A stretch of 44,084 nucleotides of DNA from Prorocentrum cordatum (GCA_963575745.1 CAUYUJ010018323.1:164001-208084); one strand, 5' to 3'; numbered from the stretch's first letter, positions 28,101 to 37,963 are shown. A program made the numbers and translations. Notes: generated from the letters alone by a model not told the origin.

Positions 28101-29094
28101 GATTAATAGCAGCAAGAAGTGGATTGGAACACCAGCAGGAACTGGATTGGAAAGAGCGGGTGTAGCAGGAGGAACAGGGGAAGGCGGAGCCGGGGACACG
28201 AGGGGGGCGACACCGATGCAAATGGACTCGGAGGCCCTCGCTTGGGCGAGAGCGCCATTCTGAACGACGGGAGCAAATCGAAGATCCGAAAGTGAGGCCC
28301 ACGCTGCAACGGGAACACCATTTGGAAGCACCGAGAAACATCGGATTGACAGAAGCCATGATAACAAGACACTGCTTTAAATTCTGTCGTTCAGAATATA
28401 CCTGGAGAGGGTCGGACATCTTCCGGACGGAGTCCGGAGAGAGAGAGAGAGAGAGAGATAGAGAATAATTCAGCATGTGTAGCTGGGGAGGGGGGGGAGA
28501 GGGATGGGGATACCAAGATGGTAATTTTGACGCGGTCCAGGACATTCGCGATGGAACGTCCCCAGGCTTCCTGTGGATCGATTTTGCAACTCGGCGGCCA
28601 CAGAAGTCTCGACCCCTTTCTATGTGTAGTTTTTCGGCCTGGGTTCCCTTTTGATGGTCTGGGGGCCCTTGAGCCCCCCCCCCTGGATGCCGAAATCGAG
28701 GGAAGCCCAAACACATCGCGTCCTAGGTCCATCTCGCAGTGTTCAGCGCATGGAGGAGACCAGTTGTATATGGAAGACGCCATTTATCTTAGGTATCTCT
28801 CGCAGGACAGCCCGTCTGCGTGGGTGGACGCTCCAGTTCCGCTCGTGTGCGCGGCGTTTGGGCCAGCTCGGTGGCTTCACGATTACGTCGCCGAGCTTGT
28901 CAATGTGCGGCTGTGTCGCACAAACGCTCTAGGCGGTGAAACACTTGTCTGCGCCTCAGGCGCTGAACATTTGTTTGTGTGACACCTCCTCTTTCTCATC
29001 TGTCCTCCTCGTACTCCTCCTCCTCCATCTCTTCTCCTTCTCATTTCCATTATCTTCATGGTTCCTCTACTCCTCTCCCTCCTCCTACCCCTCT
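28101..29094. other. Unassigned region upstream of the spliced-leader copy
   Basis: Contains a (GA)n tract at 28437-28465, a C run at 28671-28682 and C/T-rich DNA at 28984-29094. A 154-codon plus frame at 28518-28982 has mixed composition but no recognisable motif, and I cannot support it as a gene. Confidence 0.4.
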
Positions 29095-29116
29095 TCCGTA
29101 GCCATTTTGGCTCAAG
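29095..29116 (+). other. Genomic copy of the dinoflagellate spliced-leader exon
   Basis: The 22 bases, beginning TCCGTAGCC and ending TTTTGGCTCAAG, match the conserved dinoflagellate spliced leader (D-CCGUAGCC...CUCAAG) exactly. An SL RNA gene should continue with a GT donor; here ATGTTTAATTGCC follows. It is therefore not a normal SL RNA gene. It looks like the relic of a trans-spliced mRNA that was copied back into the genome. A short frame of 30 codons starts at the ATG (29117) and stops near 29209. Confidence 0.85.
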
Positions 29117-29313
29117 ATGTTTAATTGCCCTGGGGACAACGTGAATAGCGCTAGTCCGCGGCCAGCCCCTTCCATGTACACCCCTGTCGGGGACTGCTTT
29201 CATACCTGACGCTCGCCTGCTGGTGTGCCGTCCTTCCATGTTTCGCTCGCTCCTGGGCGAGCAGCATTCCATGTCGCGCCTGCAGCTCGCAGCGGGCTCC
29301 TTATTCAAGAGGC

Positions 29314-30071
29314 ATGCGCCTGATGTCATGGCGTCTCGTGGCGGCAGTCGTGTGGGCACTCCTCGTGGGACAGTTGTACAGGAACGCCGGTCAAAGCTTC
29401 CGCGCAGACAAGAAGTTGCCGGAGCTGCTGAAGGACGTCGAACGGACAAGGCCAATCGTTCTCCGCGCGGACATAAGCCACTTCAAGGAGCAGCAGACCC
29501 CTGGCGATCAACAGGCGCAACAGACAACCCTACCACAGCTGCGGGGAACTCTCCTGGCATGCGGCGCGCGGCGCATCCTCACCAGGTACGAGCAGCGCTA
29601 CCGAATTGGAGCTTCACGACGACGCGGGCTTTGTCGCGCGCATCCAAGACGAGCTTCAGACGATGGTCACTGGTCAGTTCGACGCCTCGTTCGAGAAACA
29701 CAAATGCTTCTCTGCCAGCGCAGTTGCGGAAGGTAGCGCCGAAAACATAGCAAACCATATTTCCCAAAGCAGCAGAAAACTTTCACGGATCGAAAGAGAA
29801 CTCGGCGACATGCGCTCCGCCCTCGCCAAGCAGCAACAACAGACCGACGACCTCCGACACACTGTCGACGACCTCCAGAAAGAGCTGGCAGCCGCTGTTG
29901 CCGGATACGATGGCGAGCCCGACTCCAGCCTTCTCTGCATCAACGTGTCCGCGCCCATCGCCAAACAGAAGCTCGTCGACGCCTTCGTGCCTTGGCTTCG
30001 AGATGTTTGCACTCAGGGTGAACACGAGGACAAGTTCCTTTCGAGTGGTACCGACGACGGGCCCGCCAGAA
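29314..30071 (+). pseudogene. LINE N-terminal region with coiled coil
   Basis: A first frame begins MRLMSWRLVAAVVWALLVGQ (hydrophobic start) and is followed by a basic/acidic helical stretch. Near 29600 the frame shifts to one reading LHDDAGFVARIQDELQ, then a long heptad-like segment (SSRKLSRIERELGDMR, TDDLRHTVDDLQKELA), then LLCINVSAPIAKQKLVDAF with VPWLRDV. The V.....PI.K..LV.A..PWL block resembles a conserved domain near the N-terminus of dinoflagellate LINE proteins. It breaks at the inserted element at 30072. Confidence 0.5.
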
Positions 30072-31301
30072 ATTAGCCTGTCGAAGGACCCAACCATATG
30101 CAGTTGTGAATACCGTCATTGTGAGTATCGCATTCGGTGGTATTCTCTATGGGCCAAGAAACGCTGTCCTGGGTGGGGGAGACGCATGCGAACTGTGCCA
30201 CTGGGACTTCGGTGGGGCTCCCTATGGGGCTACGAAGCGCTGTCCTGGGTGGGGGAGACGCATGCGGCTGGGGCTTTCGGTGGAGCTCCCCATGGGGCCA
30301 CGAAGCGCTGTCCTGGGCGTGGGGGGCGCATGCGGCCCCCCCACTGGGGCCTTCGGTGGAGCTCCCTATGGGGCCACGAAGCGCTGTCCTGGGCGTGGGG
30401 GACGCATGCGGCACCCCCCTCTGGAGCCTTCGGTGGAGCTCCCTGTGGGGCCACGAAACGCTGTCCTTGGCGTGGGGGACGCATGTGCCTCCCCCCACCA
30501 CCGGGGCCTTCGGTGGAGCTCCATATGGGGCCACGAAACGCTGTCCTGGGCGTGGGGGACGCATGTGCCCCCCCCCCCACTGGGGCCTTCGGTATGAGCT
30601 CCCTATTGGGGCCACGAAGCGCTGTTTCTGGGCGTGAGCCCTCGGTGTGGCCGTCGGCCTCGGCCTCAGCCCTCAGCCTGCCTCAGCCTTAGCCTGCTTC
30701 AGCCTCAGCCTCAGCCTCAGCCTGCCTCATCATCAGCCTGCCTCAGCCTCAGCCTCCGCCTCAGCCTGCCTCAGCCTCAGCCTCAGCCTGCTTCAAGCCT
30801 CAGGCCCTCAGTCTGCCTGCAGCCTCGCCTCAGCCTCATCCCTGCCCTCAGCCTGAGGCTGCAGGCTGCCTCAGCTCAGCCTCAGCCCTCAGCGGGACGC
30901 ATGTTGCCCCCCCCCACTTGGGGCCTTCGTGGAGCACCCCTTATGGGCCACGAAGCGCTGTCCTGGCGGTGGGGGGCGCATGTGCCCCCCCCCCCCCCCC
31001 CCCTCTGGGGCCTTCGGTGGAGCTCCCTGTGGGGCCACGAGACGCTGTCCTGGGCGTGTGGGGCGCATGTGCCCCCCCCACCCACTGGGACCTTCGGTGG
31101 AGCTCCCTATGGGGCCACGAAACGCTGTCCTGGGCGTGGGGGGTTCATGTGGCCCCCCCCCCACTGGGGCCTTCGGTGGAGCTCCATATGGGGCCACGAA
31201 ACGAATCAGCCATGGCAATGCCGATGACGACGATGATGGTGATGATGATGATGACGATGATGATGATGATGAAGGTAATCATAAAGGTGCTGATGATGAG
31301 G

Positions 31302-31333
<32 letters not shown>

Positions 31334-31462
31334 GATGATGATGATGATGGGAGGAGGGGGTGAGCTGAGACATGCGGAGAGCAAAAGCAAGGATGGGGAG
31401 GAGGGAGGTGGAGGAGAGGAGGAGGAAGGAGGAAGGAGGTGGGACGCGGGGCGCTGTCTCTT
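30072..31462 (+). mobile_element. Head-array-tail element A (unnamed repeat family)
   Basis: Head: ATTAGCCTGTCGAAGGACCC, then CCATATGCAGTTGTGAATAC. Array: ~77-bp units (GGAGCTCCCTATGGGGCCAC, then GAAGCGCTGTCCTGGG and GGGGACGCATG) at 30140-30635 and 30900-31205, separated by a (CAGCCT)n tract. Tail: a GATGAT array (31220-31350), GGA-rich DNA, then GCGGGGCGCTGTCTCTT. Element B repeats the same layout directly after. A candidate target duplication CAGAA flanks the pair (30067-30071 and 33423-33427). Confidence 0.6.
30645..30895 (+). repeat. CAGCCT hexanucleotide array
   Basis: Imperfect (CAGCCT)n and CAGCCTG units, ~250 bp, inside element A. Confidence 0.9.
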
Positions 31463-31465
31463 AAA
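31210..31465 (+). repeat. GATGAT array and GGA tract in element A
   Basis: (GATGAT)n with occasional GGT/GAC units at 31220-31350, then G/A-rich GGAGG units to ~31440. Confidence 0.9.
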
Positions 31466-31466
31466 C

Positions 31467-33422
31467 ATTAGCCTGGCGAAGGACCCGGCCATATGCAGTT
31501 GTGAGTACCGTCTTTGTGGTACGTTTTTGTGAGCAACGCATTCGGTGGGTCTCCCTATGGGGCCACGAAACGTTGTTCTGCGTGGGGGAGACGCATGCGA
31601 ACACCCCCACTGGGGCCTTCGTTGGGGCTCCCTATGGGGCCACGAAGCGCTGTCCTGCGTGGGGGAGACGCATGCGATCACCCCGATTGAGGCCTTCGGT
31701 GGAACTCCTTGTGGGGCCACGAAGCGCTGTCCTGGGTGGGGGGGACGCATGCAAACACCCTCTATGGGTTTGCGAAACGTTGTCCTGGGTGGGTGAGGCG
31801 CATGCGAACACCCCCACTGGGGCCTTCGGTGGAGCTCCCTATGGGGCCACGAGCGTTGTCCTGCGCGGGGGAAACGCATGCGAACACCCCGATTGAGGCC
31901 TTCGGTGGAGCTCCCTATGGGGCCACGAAGCGCTGTCCTGCGTGGGGGAGACGCATGCGCACACCCCCGATGAAGGCCTTCGGTGGGGCTCCCTATGGGG
32001 CCACGAAGCGCTGTTCTGCGTGCGGGAGACGCATGCGGGCACCCCCCTCTGGGGCCTTCGGAGGAGCTCCCTATGGGGCCACGAAGCGCTGTCCTGCGTG
32101 GGGGAGACGCATGCGGGCGCCCCCACTGGGGCCTTCGGTGGGGCTCCCTATGGGGCCACGAAGCGCTGGCTTGGGCGGGGGAGACGCATGCGAACACCCT
32201 CTATGGGCCCACGAAGCGTTGTCTTGGGTGGGGGGGGGACGCATGCGAACACCCCCACTGGGGCCTTCGGTGGAGTTCCCTATAGGGCCACGGAGCGATG
32301 TCCTGGGTGGGGGAGACGCATGCGAACACCTTCTATGGGGCTATGAAGCGCTGTGCTGGGTGGGGAAACGCATGCGAACATCATCACTGGGGCCTTCGGT
32401 GGGTCTCCCTAGGGGGCCACGAAGCGCTTTCCTGCGTGGGGGAGACGTATGCGAACACCCCGATTGAGGCCTTCGGTGGAGCTCCCTAAGGGACCATGAC
32501 ACGTTGTCCTGCGCGGAAAAGATGCATGCGAACACCCCGATTGAGGCCTTCGGTGGGGCTCCTTATGGGGCCACGAAGCGCTGTCCTGCGTGGGGGAGAC
32601 GCATGCGAACACCCCGATGCCTTCGGTGAAGCTCCATATGGGGTTGCGCTGTCCTGCGTGGGGGAGACGCATGCGGGCACCCCGATTGAGGCCTTCGGTG
32701 GAGCTCCCTATGGGGCCACGAAGCGCTGTCCTGGGCGTGGGGGGCGCATGCGGGCACCCCCACTGGGGCCTTCGGTGGAGCTCCCTATGGGGCCACGCTG
32801 CGCTGTCCTGGGCGTGGTGGACGCATGCGGGCACCCCCATTGGGACCTTCGGGCTCCCTATGGGGCTACGAAGCGCTGCCGTGGGCGCGGGGGACGCATG
32901 CGGGCACCCCCAGGTGGGGCTCCGTATGGGGCTACGAAGCGCTGTCCTGGGCGTGGGGGGCGCATGCGGGCACCCCACTGGGGCCCTCGGTGGAGCTCCC
33001 TTCTGGGGCCTCGAAGCGCTGTCCCGGGCGTGGGGGGCGCATGCGGGCACCCCCATTGGGACCTTCGGTGGAGCTCCCTGTGGGGCCACGAGACGCTGTC
33101 CTGGGCGTGGGGGACTCATGCGAACACCCCCACTGGGGCCTTCGGTGGGGCTCTCTATAGGGCCACGCTACGCTGTCCTGGGCGTGGGGGACGCATGCGG
33201 GCACCCCCATTGGGGCCTTCGGTGGAGCTCCCTATGGGGCCACGAAGCGCTGTGTTGGGCGTGGGGGACGCATGCGGGCACCCACATTGGGACCTTCGGT
33301 GGAGCTCGCTATGAGGCTACGAAGCGTGTGAGGGGTGTGCCGAGAGCAGAGGCAATGAGGGGGAGGAGGGAGGAGGGGGAGGGAGAAGCGGGAGGAGGAA
33401 GGAACGCGGGGCGCTGTCTCTT
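31467..33422 (+). mobile_element. Head-array-tail element B (unnamed repeat family)
   Basis: Head at 31467 (ATTAGCCTGGCGAAGGACCC, then GGCCATATGCAGTTGTGAG). Array of roughly 23 units, spacing 76-79 bp, e.g. GGGGCCAC starts near 31636, 31713, 31843, 31919 and 31997. Each unit runs GGTGGAGCTCCCTATGGGGC, then CACGAAGCGCTGTCCTG, then a G-rich phrase, GACGCATGCG and ACACCCCCACTGGGGCCTTC. The last unit ends GTGTGAGGGGTGTGCCGAGA (~33328-33347); a GGA-rich tract and GCGGGGCGCTGTCTCTT follow. Open frames such as FGGAPYGATKRCPGRGGRMR reflect near-81-bp spacing in places but do not stay in one frame. Confidence 0.65.
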
Positions 33423-33477
33423 CAGAACGAGGACCCCACAACACAGGTTGGTTGTGAACGAGGACCCAACACCACAG

Positions 33478-33770
33478 GATGGTTGGGAAAACATCAAATT
33501 CATTTTCAAGTGCACGAAGCTACAGCAGCCACGAAGTGCCGCAAAGACTTTGCCAAGCTCAAGAACTCAGATGGTGCATGGAGAAGGTTTACACCGCCTG
33601 CTGCCGCCAACAACGCCGACACGCCGATCTTCATTGCTCTCGACAGAGGACTTCGACAAGCAATGCAGTATCTCTTCGCCATGAAGCTTTACGGATATCC
33701 GGAGAACAATTATTCTTACGATTGCTGGAGACTCGGCTGCAATACGGGCACGTTTTATCAAGACGTCTAG
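33478..33770 (+). pseudogene. LINE N-terminal domain, continued after the insertion
   Basis: About 95 codons to a TAG: IHFQVHEATAATKCRKDF, then AKLKNSDGAWRRF, then TPIFIALDRGLRQAMQYL. This pattern (a beta strand, a basic helix, DG.W, then IFI..D+) follows the PWL block in intact LINE proteins as I know them, so it continues the domain cut at 30071. A 31-bp tandem duplication (AACGAGGACCC...) lies just before, at 33427-33490. Confidence 0.5.
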
Positions 33771-33839
33771 TCGTGGCAAGGGTGAATGTGTGCAGACATA
33801 CAGACAACAAACCACAGTTATAGTGGAATCGTGTGGCCG

Positions 33840-34530
33840 CTGGAAAACTAACAGCCAACCCGGCTGTCCTCATGAACAAAGCCGCCGTCTGCAACTTCTT
33901 CGGGGGCTTCGCCAAGCCCCCCGACGACGCCGACATCGCATGGCGTCTTTAGCACGGCCTTCGCCCCCTGGAACATATCGGCGTCCCTGGGAAGCTCGAG
34001 ACGAAGTCGACAGTTGTTAAGGTGTAGAAGATGGATTGCTGGCTCCTGCGCAATATGTATCGTAGAGTTGCCGCGCTCTCCTTCACGATGACCATGAAAA
34101 GCGCGACGCCGAGCTCAACTACCTCGCAAAGACTGCGGGAGCAAAAGTCAATGCTATGGGCTGTGCAGGACGCTCACGACTCAGAGCAAGAACTACGCCA
34201 AGCTCTGCACCGCGCCCATGAACTTCAAGGCTACGACCTTTCCTGCTCGATACCATCGCGCACGACAGGAGGAATTGCAATCCTCGTGCCGAAGCTGGGC
34301 AAACATATGAAGGTCGCCAAACCAATGGGCTTGGTCCTTGGGCGAGCACTGCGTATGCAGATGATGATGATGATGCAGCGTGATGACGACAAACGCTTCG
34401 ACGGCTTTCTGGCCTCATCGTCCACAGCGCCCACAACTGCGGCCTCCACGCGGACGACCCTGACGCCGTGGAGAGCGGGTGCGTGCCGGCCGTGCTCAAC
34501 GCCAGATTGCGAACGTGCAGCAACCATCAG
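33840..34530 (+). pseudogene. LINE endonuclease, N-terminal part, frameshifted
   Basis: Fragments in different frames: KAAVCNFFGGFAKPPDD (33870), KRDAELNYLAKTAGAKVNA (34100), SRTTGGIAILVPKLGKH with VLGRALR (34255-34350), and in another frame a VHSAHNCGLHADDPDAVE stretch (~34425). GG.AILV and the N.H/HN.GL pattern fit the APE-type endonuclease of LINEs. Stops separate the pieces. Confidence 0.45.
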
Positions 34531-34534
34531 GCGG

Positions 34535-34615
34535 AGGAGGAGGCGGAGGACGAGGACGAGGAGGAGGAGGAGGAGGAGGAGGGGAGGAGGGGAGGAGGAG
34601 GAGGAGGAGGAGGAT
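34535..34615 (+). repeat. GGA triplet array within the LINE endonuclease
   Basis: About 80 bp of GGAGGA with GAC variants; it interrupts the endonuclease coding sequence. Confidence 0.9.
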
Positions 34616-34765
34616 GGGCGACTTCAGCTTCTCCGACAGGCCGGCCAGCCGGCCATCTCCGCTCGCCGAAGGTCGACCGCGATGTTTCGTTCGCCGATGC
34701 CTGCACATCTCGCACGCGCGGACCACGCTGCTCGCAGGGGGGGCGAGATTCTGGTGCAGTTTGTG

Positions 34766-34946
34766 CTGGGTAGTCGAAGGCCAGACTGTCAGATTGGATT
34801 GGGCCCCAAGGGCCAATCTGGCCCGGCCAGACTGGATGATCTGGGTTATTCGCCAGGCTGGATTCGCGTTGGCTCCCTCGCCAGATTGCCCCCGTTTGCC
34901 AGATGGGGCCTGCCAGATTGGCGCCAGATTGGCTTCGACAACCCAG
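34766..34946. mobile_element. 181-bp terminal-inverted-repeat element, copy 1
   Basis: It starts CTGGGTAGTCGAAGGCCAGA and ends with the inverted GGCTTCGACAACCCAG, a ~20-bp imperfect TIR. Inside are several CCAGATTGG / CCAATCTGG phrases in both orientations, so it can fold extensively. Copy 2 at 37043-37223 has exactly the same length and differs at six positions (about 97% identity). It has no coding capacity. It interrupts the LINE endonuclease. No clear target duplication at this copy. Confidence 0.8.
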
Positions 34947-35336
34947 TCGTGGAGTTCTATTTTGACATTCCGAAGGACTACGTAATAGAAGGTCCAGCTG
35001 GGCCCAGTGCCAGTCGCAGCCGCCGCATCTTCGCCTCCGCGCCGACCTGACTGGCAACTTCATGGCATTGGAGCGCGCGCCTGCTCATCAACCCCAGCGA
35101 CCCGTTCGCCGAGAGCATCTCCGACCGCGCGCCCAGCTGCACGGTCGTAGCCGTGCGCCAGCCCATCAAGAAAGAGCAGCGGTGCATTCCTGACCGCATC
35201 TTCAGGCACCCCGCGTTCGCCAACTTCCTGAAGCACCTGACTGACGCGGTACCTGGATGGGAGTCCTTTCCTACCTACCACATGCATGCCCGCTGCAAAG
35301 AGCTTGCGCGTGAAGCTGCGCGCGCCATCTGCGACT
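34947..35336 (+). pseudogene. LINE endonuclease C-terminus and following domain
   Basis: After the MITE the reading passes a TGA and then runs open: SARLLINPSDPFAESISDRA, PSCTVVAVRQPIKKEQRCIP, DRIFRHPAFANFLKHLTDAV, ending KELAREAARAICD and a TGA at 35336. SDRAP occupies the place of the terminal SDH.P motif of LINE endonucleases, with the key His replaced by Arg. RHPAF..FL and K.L.REAAR are typical of the segment that follows in dinoflagellate LINEs. Confidence 0.65.
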
Positions 35337-35879
35337 GACTGCCCGCTAGGGCAGGGCGCCCCCTTCGGCGCTAAATGAAGTGTTTTGTTTCTTGTTCCAT
35401 GGCGAGAGCGGTCTGGAGGAACGACGCGAAGCTCGGTGAGACGCCCCGTGACAAACGCGATCCCGCGCGCGAGCACCTCCACCTCCGTCCTGGACGAGTG
35501 GGCCTACTCAACGCAGTTGCCCATCGTCGGGCTTTTGCCGCGCGCCAGCAAAAGTGCAGCAACCGCCGTGCTGAAACTATCCAACGTCGAATTGGAGTCG
35601 CTAGCCCAAGAAAAAGGTGTTGGTCTACGCCAGGCTCGAAAGCGGAAGCGCGGCTAGCTCGGCTGTGGGCCCCGGCCAGCCGCCGCGTGATGCTCCAGTT
35701 CATCGTCCACGACGGAAGCGACCTCTATGACCAGGTCGACATTTTCGATCATATCCGCCAGTACTAGGATGACGCGTTCGCAGACAAACCCGCGCTCGGC
35801 GACTTGCACCAGAAGTGCCTCGCAGCGCGCGCCGCGGACCTTGGCGTCGCGGACTGCAGCGCCCCCCGCCGAGCACAAC
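35337..35879 (+). other. Unassigned LINE-internal segment
   Basis: Between the endonuclease and RT pieces, several overlapping frames of 60-130 codons exist on both strands. None has a motif I can assign; it probably represents decayed linker sequence. Confidence 0.3.
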
Positions 35880-36235
35880 GTTGAGATGGCCATCAAGTCT
35901 GCGAGCCGTTTCGCTCCTTGTCCACACGGATTACCCTATGCGGCATGGAACGTATCTTGCGGCATGCACGTTCTGCAAGAAGTACTATATGAGTTACTAC
36001 GTGGACTACCACCCCCCACGAACAGCTTCAACGAACCAATCCTGGCCTGGGTCCCACAGGGCGAGGAGGCAAGCGACGCTGTCCTGGTGCGACGTTCAGT
36101 GGACCAGCTGCGCCCACAACAGTGAAACAAAAAGGACTCCAAGATCCTTGCCGCCAACTGCGGCCACAATTTTCACGCCACTGTGACCAAGGTCGCGAAT
36201 GGTCAAAGGTCTGGGCTCTTTGTTTTTTCCTTATC
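35880..36235 (+). pseudogene. LINE reverse transcriptase, N-terminal motifs only
   Basis: One frame gives LQEVLYELLRGLPPPTNSFN, ILAWVPQGEEASDAVLVRRS, VDQLRPQQ, a TGA, then NKKDSKILAANCGHNFHATV and a GQRSGLF phrase. This is the first conserved RT block of LINEs: (W)VP+GE, then LRP..L.N.D.KI.A, then GQ.GF. The TGA replaces a codon in the middle of the block. The sequence ends before the catalytic (F/Y)xDD motif and passes into unrelated GC-rich DNA. Confidence 0.65.
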
Positions 36236-37042
36236 CTCCACGGTACGCTCGGCTGTCGGCGACGTCTCCGTGCGTCGGGTCGGGCGAAAGGGGGGTGCGA
36301 CTGGGAACGGGGAGGGTGCGAAATTTGTTGCGTGAAGCTGGTTTTGGCCCCGCCGCCAGGTGCCTTCCTTGATAAAGGGGCGCTTCGAGGCTACGCAGAG
36401 CTTGTTATCGTGGAAAAGGACTGATGCATTGGCGCCTCTGGCGGCAGGAGGCGCCGGGGAAGGCAGCCACGCGAGCTGATTCGACCCCCCCCTCTCTTTA
36501 CTACCCCCACCCTTTCGTCGGGTCCCGGGCGTGGCGCTCCCAGAGTGCCTCGGGGGGTGTCTCAAGGGGGGGGGGGCGATCCAAGGGGGGGTGGATCGAG
36601 GGTTTCAGGAAAAAGGGACCCTCAAGAGGCCTCGGAAGAACCCCCCAGAGCACGAAATGTGCACCTTTCCCCCTTCCCCCCCTTACGGTGGGACGTTTGT
36701 TAAGGAACGTGCCCTGGTGGTGGCTTCGGACCCTGAGGGATTCCTTGTGTAGTGGGGGCGGCGGTGATGTCCATTCCATGGCCAATCCACGGTTGGAGTT
36801 CCACCGGCTTCCAGACCCTGGAATTCCAATGGTTCCGTATCTCATGCCTCGCCGCATTGCACCCCCACTGCGTACGCAACGCCCGAACGCCTAGGGGTCC
36901 TGACCTCGCGCCGCGGCGCCCGCCGCGCGGCGCCCGCTGCACAACATTTTTTGGCCCGTCGGGCCACTCCGCTTGCCAACGGGCGGACCGGTGCGTGCTG
37001 CCAGATGCCATGGCGGCGGTGGCAGAAGTAGGGGGCCACATG
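36236..37042. other. GC-rich spacer with G/C homopolymers
   Basis: Contains G runs at ~36567-36580 and C runs at ~36485 and 36640-36680, plus GCCGCGGCGCCCGCCGCGCG palindromic DNA near 36910-36930. No supported gene. Confidence 0.4.
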
Positions 37043-37223
37043 CTGGGCAGTCGAAGGCCAGACTGTCAGATTGGATTGGGCCCCAAGGGCCAATCTGGCC
37101 CGGCCAAACTGGATGATTTGGGTTATTCGCCAGACTGGATTCGCGTTGGCTCCCTCGCCAGATTGCCCCCGTTTGCCAGATTGGGCCTGCCAGATTGGCG
37201 CCAGATTGGCTTCGACTACCCAG
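37043..37223. mobile_element. 181-bp terminal-inverted-repeat element, copy 2
   Basis: Same ends as copy 1 (CTGGGCAGTCGAAGG at the start, CTTCGACTACCCAG at the end) and identical length. ACATG occurs immediately before it (37038-37042) and again at 37230-37234, six bases beyond the CCCAG end. This may be a target duplication if the element extends slightly further right, but it is not matched in copy 1. Confidence 0.8.
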
Positions 37224-37843
37224 CCGTCGACATGCGAGAGAGGGGGATCCGGCTCAGGTGAGCGTGGCCCATGCTCAGCTCGAGTTCTTGTGCAGCGCTG
37301 CCGCACACCGCTGCGCGCGCCGGGGAGGCTGCGGCGCGAAGACCGTGCAACACGCGAGCAGGCCCCCTGGGACTTGAGACCCGACGGGGCCCAGCGGGAG
37401 GAGAAGAAGGGGAGTACGGTCGGGAGCACGCTAATCACGTCCTGGTCCCCAGGCATCAGCATCCCGAGCCTTTCCCTTTCTACCACTGCGCGGAACGGAG
37501 CGACACACTGTCCGCTTGCAAGGCATCGCGTGTCGCCAGGGCCGCCGCCGCGACATGGTAAGCAAAAGTCACTGAGCGCAGGGGATTTGGTCCAAAGCCA
37601 GGCTGCCGTCTGTCATGATCGCTGTGCCAAGGGGTCCTGGCAGGGCTGTGGCGCCTTGGTGCTCTCGCCCCGTGACGCCAGGCCCCCCACGCAGCACGGC
37701 GAGACTCCTGCAAGCCATGACGGGACCGAGAGAACACCTCGTACAGCCTCCTCGCCCGCTGGGCACGCCTCGGCCGCCCGCGGGTGCCTGCGGCATCTTC
37801 CGCCACCGGCGGCGGCCCACCAGACGGATCCCTCTCCCCAAAG
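37224..37843. other. Unassigned coding-like GC-rich DNA
   Basis: Plus-strand frames are long but Pro/Arg/Gly-rich. One at 37271-37561 ends in a less biased stretch (PFPFYHCAERSDTLSACKAS). No family recognised. Confidence 0.3.
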
Positions 37844-37963
37844 GACGGCCAGGCGCTCAAGTTTGCAGCGGCCGCACTGCGCGCAGATCGGGGCGTGGTG
37901 CTGGAGGCCGTGGCGGCGGGGGGGGCAGTCGTGGCGACATCGGCTGGCCACCTCACCGATTAT
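37844..37963 (+). pseudogene. DUF4116-like remnant, copy 2
   Basis: Reads DGQALKFAAAALRADRGVVL and then EAVAAGGAVV. G.AL.FA...LRADR.VVL.AV..GGA is the DUF4116 repeat almost in full. Only one unit is present and the frame ends without further repeats. It may be an exon of an unseen gene or a decayed fragment, like the copy at 19.8 kb. Confidence 0.6.

Larger units (their letters stand above)
29314..36235 (+). mobile_element. Broken LINE-type (non-LTR) retrotransposon
   Basis: Parts in order on the plus strand: N-terminal region with coiled coil (29314-30071), a 3.35 kb insertion (30072-33422), continued N-terminal domain (33478-33770), apurinic-type endonuclease pieces (33840-34530 and 34947-35336) split by a GGA array and a MITE (34766-34946), and the start of reverse transcriptase (about 35880-36235). 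Frameshifts and stops occur throughout and the catalytic RT core is missing. An SL copy lies ~200 bp upstream of the first long frame. The order coiled coil, endonuclease, RT is standard for dinoflagellate LINEs. Confidence 0.65.

Noticed and set aside
28518-28982. A 154-codon plus-strand frame of fairly normal composition
   Set aside because: No motif, no neighbouring exon signals, and a C-homopolymer inside; cannot be told from chance in GC-rich DNA.
29095-29116. An SL RNA gene
   Set aside because: The SL exon is followed by ATG rather than the GT donor, and no Sm-site or 5S-linked tandem arrangement is seen. Kept as a retroposed leader.
32496-33684. Gly/Ala/Arg-rich repeat protein frames (FGGAPYGATKR-type)
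   Set aside because: They follow ~77-bp DNA units that change frame repeatedly; the DNA repeat, not the protein, is conserved.
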